Assembly: GCA_015066815.1 (NCBI GenBank)
Contig: SVNR01000003.1
Span: 1 to 64,000, forward strand
Length of the DNA: 64,000 nucleotides
Reading direction: 5' to 3'
From: Ruminococcus sp.
GTDB taxonomy: Bacteria > Bacillota > Clostridia > Oscillospirales > Ruminococcaceae
Below are positions 52,395 to 60,704 of this stretch, one piece after another. The notes below the pieces were generated by a model, which ran no database searches, was not told the DNA's origin, and saw only the letters and a list, made by a program, of their open reading frames with translations. The position numbers and the translations under genes are program-made. The stretch's first letter is position 1. Every line of letters starts with the position of its first letter.

Positions 52395-53402
52395 ATGCTA
52401 AGAATATGGTTGAACCATTGGTTCAGTACAGCGTATAATATAATCAATCTGATAAAAGAAAACGAAAGGGATTTTGTGATTATCGGAAGCAATAACAACT
52501 ATAACTCAGTTATAAAGTGTGTCTGTGATGAATGGTATGAAGAACCTCAGACATGTGGTGACGAGTATGCCGCTGATTGTGCGGAGTTCTGTAAGAAGCA
52601 TAAGGTAGATGTTTTTATACCAAGAAAAGAGATGCTTGCAATCAGCAAAAACATACATCTGTTTGATGAAGTCGGAACAAAGGTCATGGTAGATGACTAT
52701 GATATGATTTCGGTTCTCAACAATAAAAGCATGGCTTATGAATTATTTAAAGATCAGGCTGTCTTTAATGTTCCGGAGTATCTGATAGTAGATAATGCCG
52801 GGGATTTTATAAACGCTTATGAGCTTTTAAAGAAAAAATACAGTGATGTATGTATGAAGCTTGTATATGATGAGGGCGGAAGAAGCTTCAGACTGATAAG
52901 CGATAAGCCAAAAAGCTTTGATACTCTGTTTGAAAACCTGACCTTTTTTTATGATGTTGTTGAAGCACTGAAAAAACGTGAGGTGTTTGAACCGATAATG
53001 GTTATGCCTTATCTTCCTGATAATGAAATAAGCGTGGATTGCCTTAACACAAAGCAGGGATTGATAATGCTGCCGCGTGAGAAAGATCCTACAAGGATAG
53101 AGCGTATGATATACGATGAAAAAATCCTCAGTATGTGCAGGGCGTTTTACGAAAGAATAAGCTTACAGTATCCGTGTAATATCCAGTTCAAGTATCTGAA
53201 CGGAGTGCCGTATTTTTTAGAGGTGAATACAAGAATGTCAGGCGGTATACAGATGGGCTGTGCAGCCGCAGGAGTCAATATTCCCAACATAGCTGTAAAT
53301 AAAATAATCGGAATAGATAAGGATTGGAAGCTTACAAGAGAAGAAAGCTTTGTTTCATATATTGAGAAGCCGCTTCTGGTGTGTCAGAGCGGATTGAAAT
53401 AA
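52395..53402 (+). CDS. ATP-grasp ligase-like protein
   Basis: 335 residues. An N-terminal Rossmann-like domain (MLRIWLNHWFSTAYNIINLI, then FVIIGSN) is followed by ATP-grasp subdomains with the lysine-containing strand VCMKLVYDEGG, the acidic segment MPYLPDNEISVDC and the Mg-binding ending FKYLNGVPYFLEVNTRMSGG. The layout resembles carbamoyl-phosphate-synthetase-like or PylC-type ligases that join a carboxylate to an amine; no substrate can be named. AGAGG lies eight bases before the ATG. It has no pathway neighbours. Confidence 0.82.
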   Translation: MLRIWLNHWFSTAYNIINLIKENERDFVIIGSNNNYNSVIKCVCDEWYEEPQTCGDEYAADCAEFCKKHKVDVFIPRKEMLAISKNIHLFDEVGTKVMVDDYDMISVLNNKSMAYELFKDQAVFNVPEYLIVDNAGDFINAYELLKKKYSDVCMKLVYDEGGRSFRLISDKPKSFDTLFENLTFFYDVVEALKKREVFEPIMVMPYLPDNEISVDCLNTKQGLIMLPREKDPTRIERMIYDEKILSMCRAFYERISLQYPCNIQFKYLNGVPYFLEVNTRMSGGIQMGCAAAGVNIPNIAVNKIIGIDKDWKLTREESFVSYIEKPLLVCQSGLK

Positions 53403-53405
53403 TTA

Positions 53406-53499
53406 TAATTTTTTGAATAGTTACAAGACGTTCAGTTATATCAACCATATAGTGCATTTCAGGAAAACAAGTACCTGTTGTATTAAAACGTTTATCCAC
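53406..53499 (-). pseudogene. 5' remnant of an AAA-ATPase-like gene
   Basis: From GTG at 53499, the minus strand reads VDKRFNTTGTCFPEMHYMVD then ITERLVTIQKII. This is the conserved beginning of the AAA-ATPase_like (PF09820) family, normally followed by a RxRxFGKT Walker A. The frame is lost at the end of the ATP-grasp gene, so only 31 codons remain. Its ribosome site (AAGGA) and promoter (53533-53561) are still present. Confidence 0.7.
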
Positions 53500-53532
53500 T
53501 TGCTCACCATCCTTTATAATGTTGTAATGTTT

Positions 53533-53561
53533 ATTATACTATATTTTATGAATTAACTCAA
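53533..53561 (-). promoter_or_regulatory. Orphan promoter of the AAA-ATPase remnant
   Basis: Minus-strand TTGAGT (53556-53561), 17 nt, TATAAT (53533-53538). It would now drive antisense RNA into the ATP-grasp gene. Confidence 0.65.
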
Positions 53562-53651
53562 GAAATATGGTGCGTTTTTGATAGGTGCGCAGGTTTAAGA
53601 AACCTTTCAAAGTAAACGCAACAGATGAGCTTGCTTTGAAAAAAATATTTG

Positions 53652-53680
53652 TTGACTTTAATTATTTAAATTAGTATAAT
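53652..53680 (+). promoter_or_regulatory. Promoter of the AAA-ATPase-like gene
   Basis: TTGACT, 17 nt, TATAAT, 90 bases before the start. Confidence 0.8.
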
Positions 53681-53770
53681 TGAGATGTATCTTATAGAAT
53701 TAATAGTTAAAATGATTTCGACTCTGAGGTTTGGAAATATTATGTACTGTGTTGAAAAAGAGGTGTTCAA

Positions 53771-54916
53771 ATGGGTATTTATCTGAATCCTGATAATATT
53801 GATTTTAAAATCGCAGTAAATTCTGAGATTTATGTTGATAAAAGTATGATGATAAAATGTATCAATCAGGTGCTTTGTACAGAGCAGAGATATATTTGTG
53901 TAAGCCGTCCAAGAAGATTCGGAAAATCTATGGCATTGAATATGCTGACAGCTTATTATAGCAAGGGCTGTGATTCTCATGAATTGTTTTCAGGTTTAAA
54001 AATCAGCAGTGAAACAACCTATAAAGAGCATCTTAACAAATATAATGTTATCCGTCTCAATATGACAGATTTTATGTCACGTGGAAACAGTATAGAGGAA
54101 ATGCTTGATTATATTAGCAGAAGACTACTGCATGAGTTAAAGAAGTCTTTTGGAGATGTGGATTGTTTTGACTGGAGTGATCTGATAAGCGTACTTGAAG
54201 AAGTATTTGCTGAAAAAAGTATTCCGTTTGTTTTTGTTATTGATGAATGGGATTGTATTTTTCGTATGCATAAGCATGATTTTAAGGCACAGACAGTATA
54301 TCTTAATTTTTTGCGTGATCTATTGAAAAATAAGAGTTATGTGGCTCTGACTTATATGACAGGTATTTTACCGATAAAAAAGTATGGAGAACACTCTGCT
54401 CTGAATATGTTTACTGAAATTTCTATGACAGATATACGTGAATATGCTGAGTTTACCGGCTTTACTCAGAACGAGGTGGAAGTGCTTTGTCAGAAGTATG
54501 GTATGCCTTTTGAGGAAACCAGGCGTTGGTATGACGGATATAATCTTCGTGGTGTTTCGGTTTACAATCCTCGCAGTGTTGTAATGTCTATGACAGGTGG
54601 TTACTTTAGTAATTACTGGACTTCTACCGAAACTTATGAGGCTTTGAAAATATATATTGAGATGAACTTTGATAGTTTGCGTGAGAAGATCATCCGAATG
54701 ATTGCAGGGGAGTCAGTAAAAATCAATACAGGTAAGTTTCAGAATGATATGACAACCTTCAAAAGTTCTGATGATGTACTGACTCTGCTGGTTCATCTGG
54801 GGTATCTTAGCTATGATTTTGACAGTGCAAAGGTGTGTATTCCAAATAGTGAAGTACATCAGGAGTTTATTAACTCTATTGAAGATGGAGGTTGGGAATT
54901 GGTCAGATTTGGATGA
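53771..54916 (+). CDS. AAA-ATPase-like protein, C-terminally shortened
   Basis: 381 residues of the PF09820 family. An N-terminal Asp/Tyr motif (EIYVDKSMMI) is followed by Walker A in SRPRRFGKSMALNML, Walker B with the acidic pair in FVFVIDEWDCIF, and the sensor-like ALTYMTGILPIKK. Family members are usually well over 500 residues, with a C-terminal PD-(D/E)XK nuclease-like domain. Here the frame stops just after EVHQEFINSIEDGGW, where that domain would begin. ATG with AAGAGG upstream. Either a natural short form or a decaying copy; the neighbouring remnants favour decay. The biological role of the family is unsettled (possible selfish or defence function). Confidence 0.78.
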   Translation: MGIYLNPDNIDFKIAVNSEIYVDKSMMIKCINQVLCTEQRYICVSRPRRFGKSMALNMLTAYYSKGCDSHELFSGLKISSETTYKEHLNKYNVIRLNMTDFMSRGNSIEEMLDYISRRLLHELKKSFGDVDCFDWSDLISVLEEVFAEKSIPFVFVIDEWDCIFRMHKHDFKAQTVYLNFLRDLLKNKSYVALTYMTGILPIKKYGEHSALNMFTEISMTDIREYAEFTGFTQNEVEVLCQKYGMPFEETRRWYDGYNLRGVSVYNPRSVVMSMTGGYFSNYWTSTETYEALKIYIEMNFDSLREKIIRMIAGESVKINTGKFQNDMTTFKSSDDVLTLLVHLGYLSYDFDSAKVCIPNSEVHQEFINSIEDGGWELVRFG

Positions 54917-54960
54917 CGTATTTTTCATGAAAACTGAAGCGTTCGTTGAATCGAGTATAA

Positions 54961-55120
54961 ATAACTGGTTTGCAATGTTGATATCTATGATATGGTTAAA
55001 GTGTTTTGCCTGCTCTTTGGTTTCCTTGCGAAGCTTTTGAATCTCTTCAGCAAGGCTCAGTGCTTCTGCAGGTGTCTTGGCTTCACCGGTTTCTAATTTC
55101 CATGGCAGGTAGTAACAGTT
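54961..55120 (-). pseudogene. Unassigned minus-strand coding remnant
   Basis: The minus strand is open from 55120 and reads YYLPWKLETGEAKTPAEALS followed by a Lys/Glu-rich helix and HFNHIIDINIANQL. This coding-like composition differs from the surrounding AT-rich DNA. It has no start or ribosome site and then overlaps the end of the AAA-ATPase gene. No family recognised. Confidence 0.4.
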
Positions 55121-55166
55121 TCAACAGACGGAAGAATACTTCGTTGAAAAAAGAACAAAACAGGAT

Positions 55167-55214
55167 CAGCCCCTTACTGACTAAAATACGTTAGTGGGGG
55201 CTGTCGGTGTTTTT
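55167..55214 (+). terminator. Terminator-like hairpin in the remnant region
   Basis: CAGCCCC / GGGGCTG with an irregular inner loop, followed by GGTG and five T. It probably ended a gene that is now lost. Confidence 0.6.
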
Positions 55215-55238
55215 AGCTAAAAATTACCTTTGTCCATC

Positions 55239-55268
55239 TTGCTTTTAGCATGGTTTTTATGGTATAAT
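55239..55268 (+). promoter_or_regulatory. Promoter of the ABC-F gene
   Basis: TTGCTT, 18 nt, TATAAT. The -10 box runs straight into an A hairpin (TATAATTATAGTC). Confidence 0.75.
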
Positions 55269-55305
55269 TATAGTCAACGTCAAAAAAAATTGACTTTCAC
55301 TATAT
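55268..55305 (+). repeat. A-type hairpin in the ABC-F leader
   Basis: TTATAGTCAACGTCAA and TTGACTTTCACTATA pair with two internal mismatches at the same place as in other copies (AACG opposite CTTT). It lies at the 5' end of the predicted transcript. Confidence 0.8.
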
Positions 55306-55361
55306 ATTTGTTTTTACGCTATAAAACAAATACAAAAAATCAGAAAATGGTGATATTAAAG

Positions 55362-57302
55362 ATGCTTTTGAGCATGACAAACGTAAACAAGTTTTACAAC
55401 GGAAATCAGATACTAAAAAACATAAATCTTACAATAGATGAAAATGACCGTATAGGTCTTATCGGAATAAACGGATGCGGAAAAACTACGCTTCTCAGGC
55501 TTATAACAGGTAAGGAGGATCCTGACCGTTTTACCGATGAGGACGGAATAATCTCATTTGCTTCAAAAACAAACATAGGCTATCTTGAACAGATGGGAGC
55601 TCTTGATAACGATAATACAGTTATCGATGAAATGAAAAGTGTTTTTTCAGAATTGCTTTCTATGGGCGAGAGGATGAAGGAGCTTGAAAAGCTTATGGCG
55701 GAAAAGCCATCCGACTATGATGCACTTTCTGAAGAGTATTCCAGAATATCCGCATACTATGAAGCAAATGACGGATATATAATAAAAGTAAAAATAAAAA
55801 CTATACTCAACGGTATGGGCTTTTCTGAGGAGCTTTTTGACAGAGTGATATCGAGCTTTTCGGGAGGAGAAAAAACAAGACTTGCAATAGCCAAGCTCCT
55901 TCTTGAAAATCCTAATATCCTTATTCTCGACGAACCTACAAACCATCTTGATTTCAGAACGGTAATGTGGCTCGAGGATTATCTTAAGGATTATAAGGGA
56001 GCACTGCTTATCGTATCGCATGACAGATATTTTCTCGATAAGACAGTTACGTCCATATGCGAGATAGAAAACTCAGTTCTGACACGCTACAAAGGAAATT
56101 ATTCTGTTTTTACAAAGCTTAAGGAAGAAGCTGTTACAAGACAGCAAAAGGAATACGACCTTCAGCAAAAAGAAATAGCAAAGATGGAGGATTACGTTGC
56201 CCGTAATCTTGTCAGAGCGTCAACATCAAAAAGTGCCAAGAGCAGAATAAAAGCTCTTGACAAAATGGAGCGTATAGAAAAACCAAATACATATCATAAA
56301 GCGGCAAAGCTTGATTTTACTTTCGGGATAACACCTCCTCAGGAGGTTCTGAAGATAAAGGATATAGATATATCAGTAGGCTTCGGAGCAGAAAAGAAAA
56401 CTCTTGTAGAAAACCTTTCCTTTGAAGTAAGAAGAGGAGAAAAGCTTGCAGTTATAGGCGATAACGGAATCGGAAAATCCACACTGCTCAAGATAATTCA
56501 GGAGAAGCTTCCGCACAAGGGTAAGGTAATATGGGCGTCAAATGTAAAAATATCATACTTCGATCAGGAAGCTGAAAACATAAACAGAGCAAATACGGTT
56601 TTTGAAGAAATACACAGGCGTTATCCGCTGCTGACAGATCTTGATGTTCGTAATCTTCTCGGAAAAGTAAGACTTGTCGGAGAAAATGTTTTCAAGCAGG
56701 CAGGAGTCGTAAGCGGAGGAGAGCGCTGTAAACTCTGTTTTGCAATAATGATGATGGAGCACGGAAACGTACTCATACTTGACGAGCCTACAAACCACCT
56801 TGATCTTCAGACAAAGGAAGTTCTTGAAGACGCTCTTGACAGGTTTGAGGGAACAATAATATATGTTTCACATGACAGATATCTGTTAAACAAGATCTCA
56901 ACAAGAATACTTGAGATAACTGCAAACAGCACAGAGAGCTTTGACGGCGGCTTTGACGAATATATGAAAGTAAAGCGTCAGAGAGAACAGGCTGCTGCAG
57001 AAGAAGCTGAAGCTGTAAAACAGGAAAAGCTAAAAGAGCAGTATGCAGAAAAGAAGGAAAAAGCCTTCAAAACCAAGGAACAGCGAAATCTTGAAGCGAA
57101 AACAAGACAGCGTATACGCCTTCTTGAACAGCAGATGGCTGAGCTTCAGGAGGAGCAGGAGAAGCTTGAGACAGAGCTTATGGATGAAAACGTAATATCA
57201 GATTATAATCTGATGAACGAAAAATGCACAAGAATAAACGAAATAAAAGAGCTTTCAAACACACTTTTTGATGAGTGGGCAGAGCTTTCTGAGCAGTTAT
57301 AG
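55362..57302 (+). CDS. ABC-F family ATPase (ribosome-associated type)
   Basis: 646 residues with two ABC domains and no membrane part. Domain 1 has Walker A GINGCGKTTLL, signature FSGGEKTRL and Walker B LILDEPTNHLDF. Domain 2 has GDNGIGKSTLL, VSGGERCKL and LILDEPTNHLDL. The interdomain linker (P-site tRNA interaction motif region) lies at about 235-320. A long C-terminal coiled coil (about 540-646) resembles the YdiF/Uup group. ABC-F proteins act on the ribosomal E site in translation control or antibiotic protection; which applies is unknown. The start ATG 55362 follows GGTGAT by seven bases; the open frame extends to 55230, but that is before the likely transcript start. The stop TAG is inside a repeat arm. 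Confidence 0.9.
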   Translation: MLLSMTNVNKFYNGNQILKNINLTIDENDRIGLIGINGCGKTTLLRLITGKEDPDRFTDEDGIISFASKTNIGYLEQMGALDNDNTVIDEMKSVFSELLSMGERMKELEKLMAEKPSDYDALSEEYSRISAYYEANDGYIIKVKIKTILNGMGFSEELFDRVISSFSGGEKTRLAIAKLLLENPNILILDEPTNHLDFRTVMWLEDYLKDYKGALLIVSHDRYFLDKTVTSICEIENSVLTRYKGNYSVFTKLKEEAVTRQQKEYDLQQKEIAKMEDYVARNLVRASTSKSAKSRIKALDKMERIEKPNTYHKAAKLDFTFGITPPQEVLKIKDIDISVGFGAEKKTLVENLSFEVRRGEKLAVIGDNGIGKSTLLKIIQEKLPHKGKVIWASNVKISYFDQEAENINRANTVFEEIHRRYPLLTDLDVRNLLGKVRLVGENVFKQAGVVSGGERCKLCFAIMMMEHGNVLILDEPTNHLDLQTKEVLEDALDRFEGTIIYVSHDRYLLNKISTRILEITANSTESFDGGFDEYMKVKRQREQAAAEEAEAVKQEKLKEQYAEKKEKAFKTKEQRNLEAKTRQRIRLLEQQMAELQEEQEKLETELMDENVISDYNLMNEKCTRINEIKELSNTLFDEWAELSEQL

Positions 57303-57379
57303 TGAACGAAAAAAATATTTTTTGGTTCACTATTAGCCGATATGCAAGGCAATAAAAATTAAACCTTTTATTCACTATA
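57297..57379 (+). repeat. A-B(short)-A element between the ABC-F gene and tex
   Basis: A hairpin ATAGTGAAC / GTTCACTAT (57298-57333), then a B module reduced to TTAGCCGATATGCAAGGCAA (57333-57352), then an A right arm TTATTCACTATAG ending at the tex ribosome site. The short B lacks the segment between its two TGCA repeats. The first TATAG provides the ABC-F stop codon. Confidence 0.8.
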
Positions 57380-57393
57380 GCGAGGAGAAAAAA

Positions 57394-59550
57394 ATGGATA
57401 TAAACAAGATTTTAGCAGAAGAGTTTAATCTCAGACAGGAACAGATAGACAATACCATAGCTTTGTTTGATGACGGAAAGACAATACCGTTTGTTGCACG
57501 ATACAGAAAAGAAGTTACCGGTTCTCTTGATGATCAGATTTTAAGAGACATCTACGACAGAATGACATATCTTCGTAACCTTGAGAAACGTAAGGAAGAG
57601 ATTATTTCTCTTATCGATGAGCAGGGCAAGCTTACCGATGAAATAAAAGCAGCCATAAGCAGTGTAAAAACTCTTGTTGAAGCTGAGGATATATATCGTC
57701 CTTTTAAGCCGAAAAGAAAAACAAGAGCAAGTATTGCAAGAGAAAAAGGACTTGAGCCTCTTGCAAAGTTTATTATGGAACAGAATAAGGGAAGTGATCC
57801 TGCAAAGGAAGCTGAAAAGTACATAAGCGAAGAGGTTCCGACTGCGGAGGACGCCTTAAACGGTGCTTCAGATATTATAGCAGAGGATATTTCTGACGAT
57901 GCTTCGCTCAGAAAGCTTCTGAGAGGATATTTTATGAAAAACGGTATTCTTGTAACAAAGGCGGCAGATGAGGAAGCAGAAAGTGTATATGAAAACTACT
58001 ATGATTTTTCAGAGCCTCTCTCAAAGATCGCAAATCACAGAATACTTGCAATAGACCGTGGAGAGAAGGAGGGCTTTATCAAGGTTTCTGTTTCAGCTCC
58101 TGATGAAACACCTCAGGCTATGTGCGCCAACAGATACGTTAAAAACCAGGGAATGTGTGCATCTGTTGTTGAGGCTGCGGCAGATGACAGCTACAAAAGA
58201 CTTATATTCCCTTCTATAGAGCGTGAAATACGTTCAGAATTTACAGAAAAGGCGGCAGAACAGGCTATAAAGGTATTTTCAGAAAACTTAAGACAGCTTC
58301 TTCTTCAGCCACCGATAAAAAACACAATAACACTCGGACTGGACCCGGGCTTCAGAACAGGCTGTAAGGTTGCAGTTGTAGATCATACAGGAAAGGTACT
58401 TTATACCGATGTTGTACATATCTCAATGGGTTCAGCTGACGCTCTTGCGAGAAACAAGCAGAAGCTTAAAAACATAATCCTGAGTCAGAAGGTAAACACT
58501 ATAGCTATAGGAAACGGAACAGCTTCAAGAGAGTCCGAAGCTGTAGTTGCGGAGATACTTAAGGAAATAGACAGTAAGGTAAGCTATATGGTAGTAAGCG
58601 AGGCAGGTGCGTCGGTTTATTCTGCATCAAAGCTTGCAGCAGAGGAGTTTCCGGATTATGACGTATCACTCAGAAGTGCTGTATCCATAGCAAGACGTTT
58701 GCAGGATCCGCTTGCAGAGCTTGTAAAAATAGAGCCTAAGGCGATAGGCGTAGGACAGTATCAGCACGATATGCCTAAGGCAAGACTTAACGAGGCGCTT
58801 GGCGGTGTGGTCGAAGCATGCGTAAACTCAGTCGGAGTTGATCTTAATACATCTTCACATTCGCTTCTTTCGTATGTTGCAGGAATTAACTCTTCTATAG
58901 CCAAGAACATAGTTTCCTACAGAGAAGAGAACGGAGAGTTCACAGACAGAAAACAGCTCCTGAAGGTTCCGAAGCTCGGAAAGAAGGCTTATGAACAGTG
59001 TGCAGGCTTTTTAAGAGTAAGAAACGGAAAAAATCCGCTTGACAACACAGCAGTTCACCCTGAAAGCTATGACGCAGCTATGAAGCTTATAGAAGAATGT
59101 GGCTTCAGTATTGCAGATATACAGTCAGGAAAAACAGAAGACATAAAAAGCAGAGCTGATAAGATAGGAATACCTGCAATAAGCAAAAAGCTTGATATAG
59201 GCGTACCTACTCTCAGAGATATTGTTTCAGAGCTTCAGAAGCCCGGACGTGACCTCAGAGACGAGCTTCCTCCTCCGCTTATGAGAAGCGGCGACATCAT
59301 GGAGATAAGCGACCTTAAGGAAGGCATGGAGCTTATGGGAACTGTCAGAAACGTAATTGATTTTGGTGCTTTTGTAGATATCGGTGTACATGAAGATGGT
59401 CTTGTTCATATTTCACAGATATGCAATCGTTATATCAAGCATCCTCTTGAGGCAGTAAAAGTAGGAGAGGTTGTAAAGGTAAGAGTTATCAGTGTTGATG
59501 TAAAGAAAAAAAGAATAGGTCTCACAATGAGGCTTGATGAGAAAAGATAA
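57394..59550 (+). CDS. tex: Tex-like RNA-binding transcription accessory protein
   Basis: 718 residues. The Tex N-terminal helical region (about 1-200, FVARYRKEVTGSLDDQILRD), YqgF/RuvX-like domain (about 315-440, TLGLDPGFRTGCKVAVVD), tandem HhH motifs (about 500-560, VSYREENGEFTDRKQLLKVP) and a C-terminal S1 domain (about 645-715, MGTVRNVIDFGAFVDIGVHE) are all present. Cytoplasmic nucleic-acid-binding factor linked to transcription and RNA metabolism. GAGGAG lies before the ATG. Confidence 0.95.
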   Translation: MDINKILAEEFNLRQEQIDNTIALFDDGKTIPFVARYRKEVTGSLDDQILRDIYDRMTYLRNLEKRKEEIISLIDEQGKLTDEIKAAISSVKTLVEAEDIYRPFKPKRKTRASIAREKGLEPLAKFIMEQNKGSDPAKEAEKYISEEVPTAEDALNGASDIIAEDISDDASLRKLLRGYFMKNGILVTKAADEEAESVYENYYDFSEPLSKIANHRILAIDRGEKEGFIKVSVSAPDETPQAMCANRYVKNQGMCASVVEAAADDSYKRLIFPSIEREIRSEFTEKAAEQAIKVFSENLRQLLLQPPIKNTITLGLDPGFRTGCKVAVVDHTGKVLYTDVVHISMGSADALARNKQKLKNIILSQKVNTIAIGNGTASRESEAVVAEILKEIDSKVSYMVVSEAGASVYSASKLAAEEFPDYDVSLRSAVSIARRLQDPLAELVKIEPKAIGVGQYQHDMPKARLNEALGGVVEACVNSVGVDLNTSSHSLLSYVAGINSSIAKNIVSYREENGEFTDRKQLLKVPKLGKKAYEQCAGFLRVRNGKNPLDNTAVHPESYDAAMKLIEECGFSIADIQSGKTEDIKSRADKIGIPAISKKLDIGVPTLRDIVSELQKPGRDLRDELPPPLMRSGDIMEISDLKEGMELMGTVRNVIDFGAFVDIGVHEDGLVHISQICNRYIKHPLEAVKVGEVVKVRVISVDVKKKRIGLTMRLDEKR

Positions 59551-59555
59551 AAATA

Positions 59556-59594
59556 AAAACGCTTCCGTAAGTAGCTTCGGAAGCGTTTTGTTTT
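59556..59594 (+). terminator. Terminator of tex
   Basis: AAAACGCTTCCG / CGGAAGCGTTTT, a 12-bp perfect stem followed by GTTTTT. Confidence 0.92.
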
Positions 59595-59634
59595 TATAGT
59601 CAACGAAAAAAACATTTTTTAGATCACTATAATT
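59594..59634. repeat. A-type palindrome between tex and the convergent gene
   Basis: Left arm TTATAGTCAACGAAAAAA and right arm TTTTTTAGATCACTATAATTA. The right end supplies the TAA stop of the minus-strand gene (59633-59635). Confidence 0.7.
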
Positions 59635-60553
59635 ATTCAGCTGGTTCAGGAGCAGGTTCCGGTTCGGGAGCCGGCTCAGGTTCCGGTTCCGGTTCCGGCT
59701 CAGGCTCCGGTTCGGGAACCGGTTCAGGTTCAGGTTCCGGAGATGGCTCAGGTTCCGGCTCGACTACAGGAGGTTCGGTTTCCTGAGGAGGTGCCTGTGT
59801 AACAGGTGGTTCAGTTACAGGAGGTTCGGTAATCACCGGATCTGTAGCCTCGGGTTTTGAGTTTTCCGGCTTTGTTGCATCCGTTACGCCTGTCTGTTTT
59901 GTTACAGCTCCGGAAGTAACTGAAGCAGTTGTTTTGGTTACTTTTGCAGTGACAGATTTTTTTGCTGTTGTTGTCACATAGTTATTGCTCCAGCCCCATT
60001 TTTGAGCAGTGGTAACAGTTGCTTTTGTAGTTATAAGAGTAAGAGCGGATTCTGTACCTTCTGAAGGAGCGGCAGTAACCTTTGGTATACGTGATTCGTT
60101 TACGGAAACCTCGATGTTGTAAGCGTAGTAAACATCCTTGTTGTACAGGGATACCACAGCTACGATCATGACGTTTGTGTTTCCTGCACTTGTAAGAGTA
60201 CGCATTGTTCTTCCGTCATCAAAAAACACGCTCAGCTCGTCTATGTTTACGTCGTTGATTTTTACGGTAGTGTTCTGAGGGAGTCCTGTATTTTTTGCAA
60301 TGGCTGATTTTAATGCTTCTTTTGCTGAAAATGGTTCATCGGCATAGATCTCTGTATCCGATGGAAAAGCTCCCATATATATAGCTTCATCGATCAGTTC
60401 GGAAATTTTTATAGTCGGATTGAGTGCATCTTGTACCGGATCGCTGTTCTCGTTTTTCTCCTTGTCCGGGAAAATTATGTTTTTTATAGCTATTGTAAAT
60501 ATAACAACTACAACAGTGATAAGTACGCCGATTATTATGTTTCGTTTTATCAC
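59633..60553 (-). CDS. Membrane-anchored protein with a Pro/Glu repeat tail
   Basis: 306 residues. GTG start (60553) with AAAGGATAGGA upstream. It has an N-terminal signal anchor (about 5-27, IIIGVLITVVVVIFTIAIKN), an extracellular domain of about 120 residues without a known family (KISELIDEAIYMGAFPSDTE onward), a Thr/Lys-rich linker (about 165-225), then a tail of Pro-Glu-Pro repeats (about 245-306). Such tails commonly span the peptidoglycan. The gene stands alone, convergent to tex. The tail's DNA is a degenerate hexanucleotide-based repeat and likely length-variable. Confidence 0.75.
   Translation of the reverse strand: MIKRNIIIGVLITVVVVIFTIAIKNIIFPDKEKNENSDPVQDALNPTIKISELIDEAIYMGAFPSDTEIYADEPFSAKEALKSAIAKNTGLPQNTTVKINDVNIDELSVFFDDGRTMRTLTSAGNTNVMIVAVVSLYNKDVYYAYNIEVSVNESRIPKVTAAPSEGTESALTLITTKATVTTAQKWGWSNNYVTTTAKKSVTAKVTKTTASVTSGAVTKQTGVTDATKPENSKPEATDPVITEPPVTEPPVTQAPPQETEPPVVEPEPEPSPEPEPEPVPEPEPEPEPEPEPEPAPEPEPAPEPAE
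59640..59770 (-). repeat. GGTTCC/GGCTCA-type low-complexity repeat coding Pro-Glu
   Basis: An array of six-base units (GGTTCC, GGTTCA, GGCTCC and similar) encoding alternating Pro and Glu on the minus strand, the 3' end of the preceding gene. Confidence 0.85.
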
Positions 60554-60704
60554 TTTTTCCTATCCTTTCTTTTTGTTATTTTTTTTAACGCGAAAAAATA
60601 ATCGCTGTCCTTAAAAAATTATATCATTTTAATATTTCTTTGTCAATAAAGAACTCGTGTTTTTATTGCGATTCGTAATATATTGTTAAGCTTAGCCATC
60701 AATA

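Noticed and set aside
52000-55300. Prophage or integrative element
   Set aside because: No integrase, structural phage gene, attachment-site repeat or relaxase is visible; only isolated remnants.
55230-55361. N-terminal extension of the ABC-F protein
   Set aside because: It would begin before the predicted promoter and includes the palindrome; the family starts close to the LLSMTNVNKFY segment.
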